Shown here: positions 10,508 through 22,170 of the stretch, piece by piece | Layout of the letters: every line of letters starts with the position of its first letter | Numbering within the stretch: position 1 is the first letter of the stretch | Source of the DNA: Byssothecium circinans | Taxonomy: Eukaryota; Ascomycota; Dothideomycetes; Pleosporales; Massarinaceae | Length of the DNA: 64,000 nt | Assembly: GCA_010015675.1 (NCBI GenBank) | Contig: ML976988.1 | Coordinates: 833,573 to 897,572 of the forward strand | Direction of reading: 5' to 3' | Notes under the pieces: model-generated | What the model was told of the DNA's origin: nothing | Databases searched by the model: none | The model's input: only the letters and a program-made list of their open reading frames with translations | Translations under genes and position numbers: made by a program

Positions 10508-12512
10508 TTGCCACTTTGCTTTGTGAGATACCTTATGCTTCGATGAGATTTTCGGATGGATTATCTGACTTTGAGAAGGTGCGATTACTCTGGGCTTTGA
10601 ATGCGCATTTCGGCAACTTCTTTGGCGTACCCTGTGGTACTTATGCGGAAATCTGAATCCATACTATAGATTCGCCAAGTAGAAGGAACTATCGAGCGAA
10701 TGACTGGATGCAAGTCCACAGTGCTCGAAGCTGATGTCAACAATTACTTACCACAATGACGTCCAGTGGATGCTTGGCGTCACACCGGCCTTTAGGAGTC
10801 ATTGGAGTGAATTGCGAAGGTGATGTGAAGTCAACCAACCAATAGCAAACCCCCCTCATATCCCCACAAGTCACACCGAAATTCCCTACTTCGCCACGGC
10901 TCTTTCTAAGATTTTCTATGGGGAAAAATTCAACACAATAATACCACGTGGTCACCGCCAACGCCCGCCTATACCCCCTTCATCTCCTCATTTGAAGCAA
11001 AGAGAAAGCGAAAGAAAAGGAGGGAAAAATTATGGACCACAAAAAGACGCAAAAGCATCCCCGTTTCCATCCTTCCGCCCCGCCCTCGTGACCTGGGCAA
11101 CCTTGTAATTTCCACCTAGCCCATTCCAGACCCCTCTTGGCGCATACGTACAAAACGTCACCCCGTCACCCGCTTTCCTAATCCCAGTCTACCCGCAAAC
11201 GCCGTTTGGAACATGTCGATCTCCACACAATTCCACGATCGATATCGATGGCAACTTTCCTATGCTTTGTGGCCTTGCCCTGTACTTGATACCAACCTGT
11301 GACCTACTTGCCCGGCGCGTAGATATGGGGGCCTTGGGCGAGAACTCTTGTCTGCGCTCTCCTTCGGCTTTTTCGTGTGGTTTGAGAAAGGATCTTCGGG
11401 GTCTGGAATGCGGGATTTGCAGACTGGGTTGGGGGGATGTGTGAGTTGGGTAGGTATGCTCAGATACTGTAGTCTCGTGAGTCTGTACCGTACGCGCCGT
11501 GCGCATCGTTGGGCAGGGTCGCAGGTATCAATAATGACAGCCAAATGGTTGATGGCGACTTGGTCTTCTTGGCCTGAAAAGATGACCTGGTGCCACTTTC
11601 CACGACGCCCAACCTTCGCGTTGTGCGCTTCCGAGGAGACGAGGCGTCGGGAGGACGACAGAGACCGAACGCCGTCTTGAAAAGCGGGGCCGCACGCGCT
11701 GCAGGGATGGGTGATAGTCGAGATCTGAAAGTTCTATGGCGATCGTCAGAACTTCAAAGCGAAGCCTGTGTCATCATCATTCAAATGTTTGTGAAACTGC
11801 ATGAGACTGCACGTAATTGCCGGGAAGAAAATGGGAATGCCAAAGAGGGAAAATGTTAGCCGCCAGTTGTGCCATATGATTACCCACATAAAGGTAGAAT
11901 TGCGGAGAGTGTTTCGGAATAGAGCGAATTGATGGGATTGGGGAACAGATGGGCTTCATTTGGTTTGCTTGGTTTGCAATCTGTATGGATGTAACGCGGA
12001 GACAAAGTGAAGTTCGTTCAGACTACAGCATTGCACATTGGTGGGTGAGAATCTGTGTGGACGGTTGGAGTTTGAATAAGGTCGATAAATTCTAGAACGT
12101 TGACACTAGCTGTCTCGCACTCAGCGCCACGTCATGAATTTCGGAAAAGAAAAAGAGTTCCCAATGTACGCCTATCCAACACCGACACTGTCCCGGACAG
12201 AGTCCAGGCCCCGGAAACAAAAACAAGAAAACAGTGGTATATGGTGGCACAGTCCAACTACAACCTCGCCTTGGAAAACAAAAAAAACCTTCCCGTAAAT
12301 CGCTATGCAAAATCCTCCAAATGCTGCCCTAAGATTCTTGTCGAAGTGAAGTCGGATATATGGGTGGTATCTTTCCGTTGACGGATGAACGGCTGATAAG
12401 ATCTCCGCCTCGGGTACCGGTCGCTAATAATGTTCAATCATAAAGTCGTAGTCGCGTGGGACGTTGGTATGCATCTTGTGATCGTCGTCCGAGATCTTTG
12501 ATTTGCCGATCA
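10508..12512. other. Intergenic, 2 kb, no supported gene
   Basis: Short frames occur on both strands. A minus-strand one ending at 11260 (segment VIIDTCDPAQRCARR) has mild C bias in third positions, but lacks an upstream ATG exon or known motif. A purine-rich, AAAG-laden patch lies at 10,985-11,050. Confidence 0.35.
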
Positions 12513-12785
12513 CTACCGGCTTCGTCCGGAGGAGGAAGATGCTTGCGCCAGCGAGGCGAATGACCTGGTCATTGCTGAGTAGGATGTGGCCTCGCGACTG
12601 GACATGGAGGACACGGAGGAATTGGAGTTTGTGCGGATGCTTTGGAGATTGAGGGTCACGCAGGAGGCGCATCGTCCGCCGGAGGCATTGCATCGGCCTC
12701 GGCAACCGCGCTCGTCTGGGAGAAGTCAGTGACTGTTTTATTATTTGAAGAGTCGAAATGACGTACAGTTGACACAGGAGAACAT
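12513..12785 (-). CDS. Cys-rich mini-protein, 73 residues in the simplest model
   Basis: Exon 1 is only 19 bp (12785-12767) and encodes MFSCVN. A 51 bp intron (12766-12716, GTACGT..CCCAG) joins exon 2, continuing YERGCRGRCN then ASGGRCASCV. Five cysteines spaced C-x6-C-x3-C-x6-C-x2-C suggest a small metal-binding or disulfide knot, with no signal peptide. After that the frame is Ser-rich and stops at 12513. A second frame over the same bases, ending at 12424 (SRGHILLSNDQVIRLAG onward), has equally good codon bias. A 62 bp GTGACC..TCCAG intron would join the Cys knot to it in phase, giving a longer protein ending near 12424. I cannot decide between the two models. Family not identified. Confidence 0.5.
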
Positions 12786-14166
12786 TGTAAGAGAGTGAGG
12801 TGGTAGTTGATGTTGATTGAATTGATTGTGATGGTAGTCTTGTGTCGTCCCAAGGGGCTTGCGGTCGAAGGTTCTAAAAAGTACCGTTGGGGGAGGGCGC
12901 AACGGTCTTAATATAATCGCCTCAGGAATCTGGAATCTCAGCCTGATGCCCGATGATGTAGGTGCACGAGCTACCAAGGAACGGGTGCTAGTAGACTGAA
13001 ACCATCTAATTGGCGAGCGAGGCGGTACTGTTAGCGAGTCTTGGTCTGCCGCCGTGTGACTGCCGTAGGGAAACCGTGCCAATTAGGTCCTGGACGGATA
13101 GACCTTTTAACAAGGAACTTGAAGGAAGAAGAATGCAGGCAGGGATTATCTCGGCGCAAAGTGCCCAAGGCCAATAATGGAAAGTGTATTGGATGGTACG
13201 GAGTAAAGTAGGAACGTGGATATGATCGGTTTACTGTGAGTGCCAGTGTACTCAGAGAAAGGCTCTGGAGTAGTTCTTAAGTACTGTTAGGATTGCACTT
13301 GGGATTGCATTGCGTACGCAATCATCAGCGGAAATAAACATCAGACAACGGTCGGGTGCGGATGTAAGAACCACGCTCCGAAGCCTGGTCCGAGCACAGC
13401 TCACTCACCACTACCTGCCGTACGAACAAACCAAGGCAGGGTCTAATAACTGTACACGCATGCACAGCGCCCTGAACAAGAGTGCCATGTCGAACTCTTT
13501 GCATGTACAGTACATACATTCCGCAAAGAGACTCTATGTTTAGCACGATTTACGCGCAATAAAGGCTGAGCCTCTGACGCATGCACGGAAAGCAGGAATG
13601 GGCTTGACTGCATCAGTGGGCGTCTCCCACGGCTTGAAATCGCATACCGCCTATACGGGATAACGGAACTTCAAGTCGTCCAGAGCTCAGCGTGAGATGA
13701 GCAAAGGTGCGTGGTTCGTCCAGCTGGCGCTTGGGGGCTGGATGGGCGGGCTGACTCACTGAATGCCTGGGCAGCAACGGTGAAGCCTGAATCAAGCCAT
13801 CGCACTTCTTGGGCTTCTAGAAGAGAATGTGGGTGAGCTTCTAGTTTGTCCGCACTGATTTTGTTTAATCTCGTAGACCGAGTAAAGCCACGTTGATTGC
13901 GTCGCGATGCAAGAGCTGCCTTAAATTTAGTGACAACCCGCGGCGAACTGGGGAGCGACAGCATGTTCCTTTCTTCGGACTCTTCGCACAATCCTAGATC
14001 CCGACACCTCCTCTACGGGGCACACACTAAGATATTCATCATCACAAACACGCAGCCAAAGTCCAAAGTCGAGAAGCTTCCTCGTCGTCAATTCCCCATC
14101 ACTTTAAATGAAGCCCCGCAACCTACAATTCTAGACCGTCTTCCTGAGGTTCCCACATGCATTTCC
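12786..14166. other. Intergenic between the mini-protein and the transposon
   Basis: No gene is supported. Short frames at 13.3-14.1 kb lack motifs. Base composition is normal until the TA dinucleotide at 14167, where the AT-rich element begins. Confidence 0.4.
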
Positions 14167-14168
14167 TA

Positions 14169-14507
14169 CCGAGGATGACCCCGAAACGCCCGCAACGGCG
14201 AAACGCCCGATCTTTTACTAGGAAAATTAAAGAAAATAACCAACTTTAAAGCTATATAACTCTTTAACTATTTTTTCTTTTTAAAAGCTTTCTTAACTAA
14301 AGTTATAGAGAAAGACTATCTCTCTAACTCTAGAATTTTAGTTTTTTAATAATAATTAGTTTTATAAAAAAGGTATAAAAGTACTAAAACTTTAGTCTCT
14401 AAAATTTAAAAATAATATTTTTTTAGGAGTAAAATGTACTAACGTAAAGCACTACCGAACCGCCCACACCACCGAACCGCTCAAAAGCTTGGCATTAGAA
14501 AATCAAA
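14169..14507 (+). repeat. Left inverted arm of the transposon
   Basis: It is the inverse of 15383-15877, minus the nested insertion. It runs from the terminal CCGAGGATG to GAAAATCAAA just before the gap. Confidence 0.85.
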
Positions 14508-14532
14508 ACAGGATATCTTAATAACAAAGCTA

Positions 14533-15287
14533 NNNNNNNNNNNNNNNNNNNNNNNNNNNNNNNNNNNNNNNNNNNNNNNNNNNNNNNNNNNNNNNNNNNN
14601 NNNNNNNNNNNNNNNNNNNNNNNNNNNNNNNNNNNNNNNNNNNNNNNNNNNNNNNNNNNNNNNNNNNNNNNNNNNNNNNNNNNNNNNNNNNNNNNNNNNN
14701 NNNNNNNNNNNNNNNNNNNNNNNNNNNNNNNNNNNNNNNNNNNNNNNNNNNNNNNNNNNNNNNNNNNNNNNNNNNNNNNNNNNNNNNNNNNNNNNNNNNN
14801 NNNNNNNNNNNNNNNNNNNNNNNNNNNNNNNNNNNNNNNNNNNNNNNNNNNNNNNNNNNNNNNNNNNNNNNNNNNNNNNNNNNNNNNNNNNNNNNNNNNN
14901 NNNNNNNNNNNNNNNNNNNNNNNNNNNNNNNNNNNNNNNNNNNNNNNNNNNNNNNNNNNNNNNNNNNNNNNNNNNNNNNNNNNNNNNNNNNNNNNNNNNN
15001 NNNNNNNNNNNNNNNNNNNNNNNNNNNNNNNNNNNNNNNNNNNNNNNNNNNNNNNNNNNNNNNNNNNNNNNNNNNNNNNNNNNNNNNNNNNNNNNNNNNN
15101 NNNNNNNNNNNNNNNNNNNNNNNNNNNNNNNNNNNNNNNNNNNNNNNNNNNNNNNNNNNNNNNNNNNNNNNNNNNNNNNNNNNNNNNNNNNNNNNNNNNN
15201 NNNNNNNNNNNNNNNNNNNNNNNNNNNNNNNNNNNNNNNNNNNNNNNNNNNNNNNNNNNNNNNNNNNNNNNNNNNNNNNNNNNNNNN
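14533..15287. other. Assembly gap (755 N)
   Basis: Undetermined bases lie inside the transposon. The true length is unknown. Inverted arms often collapse short-read assembly. Confidence 0.99.
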
Positions 15288-15382
15288 TTTATAACCTTTT
15301 AGATCTATATTATATATATCTGTATTTAAAATTTCAGCTTAATAGCTCTTACATTTAAATTGTTATTAAAGGTTGAATATTT

Positions 15383-15877
15383 GATTTTCCTTGCCAAGCT
15401 TTTGAGCGGTTCGGTGGTGTGGGCGGTTTGGTAGTGCTTTACGTTATTTAAAATATATTTTATATTAAGACTTTTTTTTATAAAGAACTACTTAAGAAGA
15501 TAGATTATCTTTCCTAATTTTTTTATTTAAAAAAGATAAAAAGATAATATAACTTCCTAGTTAGTAGTTTTATTAGAAAGAACATAATATAAAATATATT
15601 TTAAATAGTATACTTTACTCCTAAAAAAATATTTTTTTAAATTTTAGAGACTAAAGTTTTAGTACTTTTATACTTTTTTTATAAAATTAATTATTATTAA
15701 AAAACTAAAATTCTAGAGTTAGAGAGATAGTCTTTCTCTATAACTTTAGTTAAGAAAGCTTTTAAAAAGAAAAAGTAGTTAAAGAGTTATATAGCTTTAA
15801 AGTTAGTTATTTTCTTTAATTTTCCTAGTAAAAGATCGGGCGTTTCGCCGTTGCGGGCGTTTCGGGGTCATCCTCGG
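15383..15877 (-). repeat. Right inverted arm of the transposon, carrying a nested insertion
   Basis: It matches the left arm in inverse orientation with a few transitions (for example AACCAAC/AACTAAC), and is longer by the insertion at 15447-15605. Confidence 0.85.
15447..15605. mobile_element. Nested 159 bp MITE-like insertion
   Basis: Present in the right arm and absent at the matching place in the left arm, where ACGT-TA-GTAC is uninterrupted. It begins TTTAAAATATATTTTATATT and ends with its inverse, about 21 bp of terminal inverted repeat, and is flanked by TA at 15445-15446 and 15606-15607. There is no coding capacity. It inserted after the two arms had formed. Confidence 0.75.
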
Positions 15878-15879
15878 TA

Positions 15880-16517
15880 CAACCCCACCACGTGCCCGCT
15901 TTTCACAAAGGCCCTTCCTCGGCCCCAAGAATGCCAACGACCCTGCCGTGCCTGCACGAAACTAAATGCTTGTGTGTCGTTGGCATGGAGTTTGAGGTTT
16001 GATGCTCATGATCGGGCTGCGGCTGATCATCGCACTGGTATGGTCCGTGTGCATGTTTCGGGTATTGTTCGGATTCTCGATCATCGCCGAGTGAAGACGT
16101 GAGTCTTTCACCCAGTTGCCACCGCTGCAGAATGTGCATACGAAAAGCTTTGCTTGATACTTGAAGGGTTTTGGACTGTTGACTCGTTTCTCCAAGGGTC
16201 ATTCAGGTTGAGGTTGATGCGACGTAGTGAGTACATCCTGAGAAGATCGTGGAGTCGACGTTGTTAATCCGTAGATCTTCCTCGTGTGCAGCACGCCATA
16301 ATCGGCGTCAAGGGATTGCTAGCTTGTCCTCTAACGAAATTGACTTCTTCGCTTACATTATCTTATAAGTGCTTGATCGCTTCACCAGCTTGACTGGAGG
16401 AAAAGGAGAGTTCGCTATGAATAAACAGGGGCGTATGCTTTGTTTCATAAAGAAGGTGTAATTGATATTAACAGCTAGCAATACACACGTATATACACGA
16501 AATGAGGTTTATAATAC
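15880..16517. other. Intergenic between transposon and zinc-finger gene
   Basis: Base composition returns to normal right after the TA. No gene is supported; it includes the 3' flank of the zinc-finger gene. Confidence 0.4.
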
Positions 16518-19500
16518 TCATGACAGAGACGTAGGCTCACTATGTTCCCTCAATAACACCTTACCCCCAGTGTCAACGAGCGCCTGCTTCCCGTCTACCT
16601 TGGTCCTTTCACTATTCCGAGCACTGCCCTCTTCTGCCTCAAATTTTTTCCTCTTGCTGTTTGGGAGGCTCGCATTGGCGCTCTGCTCTCTACCAGCTTC
16701 TTCTACTTGCGTTCCATCCTCAACCATTTTCCTCTTTGCTGATGCTTCAACGGTCAACTGCTCAGAGCTCTTCCTTGATGGCACGATCTCGACATCTTGT
16801 GAATGTTCACTTTTATCCTTCACCCTTTGTCGCGCCTCCTTGGCAACTCTCGGGAGCAGCAGGGGATAGGAGATGTTGGCTACGACGTCCTGCTTCCTAG
16901 CGTCTGCAGTAGACTCAATATTTTGAGAAGGTCGGCGAAGGGGTTGTTCACGCGCAGGTCTATGTGGATCAATCGGGTTCGGGTACGTCCGGAGCGTGGA
17001 GCTCGTAGACGGAGATGTAGGCTGAGAACGAGGGTGTATCGACACCGGGCTCACTAAAGGAAATGTTTTTGAGCCATCGGGATGTCTAGCGTTTGACCAA
17101 AGCGAGTCACTTGTGAAGAGACTCCGGGGTGTCGCTTCTAGAGGAGTTTGTGGTGTCCGTTCATCTTGAAATGGTGCGTGCATAGCGGGGGGCGGGCGTG
17201 AGAACGATGAAGACTTTACGCCGGCGCTTGCCCGCTCAACTGAACTTCTCCTGGTCAAGTCATCCACTACATTGTTGGCAGCCTCTTTCTGACTATCTTC
17301 AGTTGCTTTCCTCCAATGCAACTCCTCGTTGTGAGTTCCGTCTCTACCAACCATCAATTGTTGCTCTCTATGGGCGGGCACCGAACGACTCGTTCCATCT
17401 TTTCCCGCGCCTACAGTCACTGCATTTGGACCCTGCTGAAATCTCCTATGATCGTGTTCCGGCCCGAATAAAGCACGAGGCTTTTGAGAATTTGAATCTC
17501 CAACGTTACGATAGGGACTGTCGTGTCCGAGAATGCCTGCTAGAAGTGTCGGGACTGGCTGCTGAAGCGCGGGAGATGATGTTGGTTGGACCCCCACATC
17601 AACCATAGTGCTATCTTGAGTCTGACTGAAAGAAGCTTTTGAAGGTGAAGGGCGTAACGGTGGTAGTGTTCTTGAATCCTTGATCCAAGGGCTAGGTGGC
17701 GAACGCATTGGGCTAGGTGGACCCGGATGGGCGGCGCCATCAGTACGTCCACCTTTGCCCGAACGGCGCCAAAATTCTTCACGGCGGAGAGGATTTGGAT
17801 GATGAGGCGGTCTGGCATTGCCTTCGTAGCTGGGGCCTTGGTGAGCATTCGTGTTAGGTTGCAATGATGGTGAAGAGCTGCTGTGTTGCACTGGATTCGG
17901 CGCCATTCGCGAATCGAGCTGGTGATCGGTCGGTGGGGCCTTTTGTTTGCTTTCGTATAAAACATCGTATCTTTTCTCGGTTTCGTCCCAGACATAGTAC
18001 CAATGCTGCGGATTCTCTGCATTGTGAGATACAGATGATCGGCGGGTTCCATCGTTCGGCCTCTCTGACAAATGAGAGGGCATATGCCCGCCTGGAGAAT
18101 CCGAGGGCTGAGATCCATGTGCCGGAGTGTTTACGATGGGGCCATCCTTACTGCGAAATCTGTTAGTATCAGCTTGATCTTGGAATGTATTACTTACTGT
18201 CGCTCGACGTGTCGCATGAGCAGATCAGCACGAAAGAATACCTTGCCACATAGATGACACGAAACTTGGTCCGGACCATGGTTTTTCTGGTGGCGCCTTC
18301 ACATGTTCATTAGCACAATGTCCCAATCTATGCATTGTTTTGGAACTTGCCTCAAATGCTCAGCTCTTGTGAACGACTTCTGCAAGTTAGCATGCGGAGA
18401 CTGCAATATTGAAGGATATCCATACCTTTCCACATTCACTACATGTGTGAACCTTCAAGCCTTTCTTCGCTTTTGAAATTCGTCCCGTCTTCGTGAAATG
18501 AATAGAAGCCGAGCCTTGATATGCTTGCTCAACGTCTCGATCAGCTCCACTCTGACTGCCATCTTTCGAGCCTTCGCGCGAGTCTTCTCTATGTACGTTT
18601 GCCTTGGGTGCACTACACGCAACGGCACTACCTTTCCTGACTTGCTGACTCTGAAAACCGGGGAGGTGGTCGTCTCGGGTAGAGGCACGGCGCGGATAGG
18701 ATACTGGAAAAGAAGGCCCCGTAGTCGGTCCGGATGAGTTGTTTGTATTGTTTGCCCAACCGTGATATTCATTTGTGGCAGAGAAGGTTGAGATCGGGTT
18801 GCCCTGTCCAGATGCAAGGCCTCTGTTCGCGGATTCTGTGTGATTGGACATGTTATCAAATATCTGGGACGGCTGGAAACCTGGAAATGGCGCGGCAGAT
18901 GTAGTATTCGTTCTACGATTTTCTAGTTCATACTCGAACTTCCGGCAAAATCGTCGATACATCTTACGCACCCTGTTCTTGGAGTAATGTCCACGAGATT
19001 GTCTTGTTGGCCGTTCGAGTGAATGTTGTAAGAGTGTGATACGTTTCATCAATCTGTGAACGTGTGTTGCGCATTGAGCGAGCTCTTCGGCTGTCAAGAG
19101 TTCGTCTTCATCCTCAGTCAACGTGTTATCGCTATCGGTAGTATGTGAGTCGTCTGATATATATCCTGCTGTTGAGATAGATGTCGTGCCCCAAGTATGG
19201 TTCCTCGGCACGGACATGGATTGGCTCCGCGCGGGCGTGTTCATCAGGAAGTCGATAGTTGGGACGCGCGATGGAGCATTCGAATCATCTGATAGCGGGG
19301 CTTGATTGAGCTTGCTTTCCAAAGCTTGAAGTGCTTTGTGAGAATCATATTCCTGCTGATGAAGTTCGCGAATCTTCTGGCGTTCCTGGTCAAGAGTACT
19401 ACTCTCCATTTCGCCTCTGGCTTCTTCATTCGCCAGGTGCAGAATGTGGAGCATCAGCAAAAGTGAATCCTTGATGCTCTCGAGTCGTCGTTTGCATAGT

Positions 19501-19877
19501 TCCACCCGCTCTTGCTTGTTCGTCCAAACCAGTCTTCCTAGCATATCTGTACTTCTTTCGCATTCTTTCCCCTCATCTCTCCTTTCGTCAACCAGCTGCT
19601 GAATTTCACCGAAGATAGCTTTGCATCGCGTGGTGAGACCATGGACATCCTGCGCCTTTCCAGAGAGGACAGTTTGCCGATCTCCGGCTTCGTTTTGAAA
19701 CAGACTGCCGATGCTTCCGAGAACATTTGCTGTGACTTTGAGGTCTTTGGCAATACCCGCAATGTCTGAGTCCGCACGATTTGCCAAAGCCCCACCGTCC
19801 TCGAGGGCGGTGCTCAACGCGATGCCTGTGTTCGATATGTGAACGATGCTCGCTCCGAGCCGAAGAGACTCAGCCAT
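16518..19877 (-). CDS. C2H2 zinc-finger protein with fungal N-terminal helical domain
   Basis: Exons 19877-18426, 18376-18351, 18296-18198 and 18150-16518 join to 1069 residues. Introns are 49, 54 and 47 bp. The first ATG of the frame is 19877. Residues 1-160 (MAESLRLGASIVHISNTGIA onward) form the helical N-domain common in fungal transcription and signalling proteins. Two C2H2 fingers are split over exons 1-4: CSECGKSFTRAEHLRRHQKNH and CHLCGKVFFRADLLMRHVERH. The long C-terminus is Ser/Pro-rich and probably disordered, with Lys/Arg patches near the end. Intron 2 begins with GC (GCAAGT), and intron 1 ends at a CAGAAG tandem acceptor; use of the second AG gives the canonical finger spacing. It is probably a DNA-binding regulator; targets are unknown. 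Confidence 0.85.
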
Positions 19878-21318
19878 CGCACGGGAGTCGGTTAAGAGTG
19901 CCAAGGAGGGTGAGAGGTCATGTGAGATGTGAGGAAAGGTTTCCCGAGGTCGAATGTGCGGCCGGTGCTGACACGGAGGGAAGAAGCGGATTCCGCACGC
20001 TAGTAGAGTCCCGTCTTGCGATACAAATCAGGAATGATGCGGTTGAGGAGCGACATTAAATTGAGAAAGCGAGGCATCCGATGTGGTTGACGAAGTTAGC
20101 GTCTGAAGGGTCGCCGGAGGGGCGAACTATGACAAGACAACGGGGCTTAGCGGCGGCGTACGACAACAACGTTGATTGATGTGGCGCATGCCTGTCCTCT
20201 GTAGAACAAGGCAATGGGTGCGTGTCGATGATAAGGTAGCCTTGAATACTGCGAGCTGGCAGGCGCAGGTTGTGTCCTAATGGACCTGCGATGAAAGACG
20301 GACGGTTGGGAAGCTAGGTTAGGTAGCGAACGGCCCCTCGCCCCCACCAGGGCAACCGTGGCACGTGACAATTTCTATTTATCCCACATGCAGGTGCCAA
20401 TAATAATAGCCGGCCTTCCGAGCGAGCAAAACCACCAATGACGTTGGAATATGGCGTCGCATCGTATAAACCCCACTATAATTGCTGATGAAGTATGCCA
20501 CCCAGCTCCAAAAGGGCCGCAGCTCGTCGGTGGAAGTCTCGGAACCGATTGTAGGGAGCTATCCCAGGCTCGATATTCTCAGCAGCGCCTTCTCCAATAT
20601 TGTCGGCTTCACCGAGGTTGTTCTCCTTTTTATGGCCTGAAACTACACCTTGTCAAACCGCCTAAATTTATACTGTATCACGATTGTGGTGGTAAATAGA
20701 AGTGCCGAGGTCTGCCGACATCCAGCTCAGCGCTGCCCTATCCATGACTCTGGGAACAGTGCTTGACATCTACAGGTGTACGACGAGAATACTTTGGACC
20801 AGCTCTCGCGGAAAAGATAAACTCGGGAAAGAAGCCACATTAGGGGGATATAAGGGACTGAATCACCCGGAGATGAGTTGTGCGCACTGGTTTGTTGGCG
20901 TTGTTTCCCGAGATTTTGCTGCTATCGCGGGGGACCAGGAACGGGAAAGGACCATGGGAGACTGAAAGAGCATGAGAAAGCCAGCCTCTCGTGGAGCAGA
21001 AACGCGGGATGAAATAAAAGTTTCATCACTATGCTGTAAAACTTCTCCATTGAAAGGGCTTACAGCGCCTAGTGCTTCACTCGGAAGCGGAGCTCTTACC
21101 ATGGTACTCCCTCGAGAGTGAGGTCAGGCAGCTGCGAGTACATACTCTTGCTTCGAATTTTTCACATGCGCAGGTATACACGTCACAAATCTGCGAAAAC
21201 ATACCAGTTGTCAACTTGACGTCATGTCTCGCCAACTTTAGTAGATAAAGCGAAAGAAAACGCAGGATCATATCTGAGGTGCTTCTCTAACTCGCTCTAT
21301 TTATTCATTCAACACAAT
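19878..21318. other. Intergenic, divergent promoter of zinc-finger (-) and caleosin (+) genes
   Basis: It is 1.4 kb without a supported gene. Frames on either strand are below 95 codons and featureless. Confidence 0.4.
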
Positions 21319-22170
21319 ATGCCTTCAAAAGACCATCCCAAGAATTCCGAAAAACACGAGAACGCCCAAAACAACAAAGTCGAGAGCATCAAGGCCATTC
21401 CAAATGGTGCAGAGGAAGCTGTCGTCAGCTCGATACGCTCAGTGCCAGTGACGGAGCAGAGGAAACCGTTCTACAACAATGACAACTACGACAACGATCT
21501 TCACCATGCAGGTATGTCATCGTTAACCCTGTCTTCCTTGTAACTCCTATTGATCTATTCAGGCACCGCTCGAGCCAATATCGCCCCCTCAACCTCCCAT
21601 CCAAACGGCACAACTGAAAACAACTGGTCAACCGAGCATTCACATCAAACAGCCCTCCAACAACACTGTGATTTCTTCGACACCGATCACGACGGCATAA
21701 TTTGGCCCCGGGACACCTTTACTGGCTTCTACAGGCTCGGATTCGGAATCATCCTTTCACTACTCGCCGTCTTCATCATTCACGCCAATTTCTCCTACCC
21801 CACACTACCAGGCTGGCTCCCTGACCCATTCTTCCGTCTCCACGTGGCGAATATTCACAAGGACAAACACGGCAGCGATAGCGGAACCTACGACCATGAA
21901 GGACGATTCGTGCCGCAGAAATTCGAGGACATGTTCAGCAAGTATGGAAAAGGGAAGGACTACGTGACAATCTGGGATGTAATGGACTTGATGAAAGGGC
22001 AGAGATGCATCGCGGATCCGATCGGATGGGGAGGAGCCATGTTCGAGTGGTTAGCGACTTATATCATGTTGTGGCCTGAGGATGGAAAGATGAGGAAGGA
22101 AGACATTCGAGGCATCTATGACGGCAGCATCTTCTACAAAATTGCCGAACAGAGGGAAAATCAGAAGTAG
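21319..22170 (+). CDS. Caleosin (peroxygenase-type lipid-droplet protein)
   Basis: Exons 21319-21511 and 21563-22170 join across a 51 bp intron to 266 residues. After a polar N-terminus comes the caleosin core: a haem-ligand-type His (LQQHCDFFD, His99), a single EF-hand loop DTDHDGIIWPRD (104-115), and a hydrophobic hairpin near 118-140 (IILSLLAVFIIHA) that seats in the lipid monolayer. The C-terminal half has the family's WDVMDLMKGQR and PIGWGGAMFEW segments. Family members bind calcium and haem and oxygenate unsaturated fatty acids with hydroperoxides; fungal ones sit on lipid droplets. No other lipid gene is adjacent. The family call is firm; activity is inferred. Confidence 0.92.

Larger units (their letters stand above)
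14169..15877. mobile_element. Tc1/mariner-like DNA transposon with long inverted arms, RIP-type decay
   Basis: The left end CCGAGGATGACCCCG and the right end CGGGGTCATCCTCGG are perfect inverted copies, each flanked by TA (14167-14168 and 15878-15879), the target duplication typical of Tc1/mariner. Inverted similarity continues for about 340 bp inward on each side. Arms are extremely AT-rich except for two GC islands: a terminal one holding CGAAACGCCCG twice, and a subterminal one holding ACCGAACCGC-type motifs twice. Differences between the arms are nearly all transitions, as expected from RIP. The centre is an assembly gap, so any transposase is unseen. A non-autonomous foldback or MITE-like element is the alternative. 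Confidence 0.82.
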
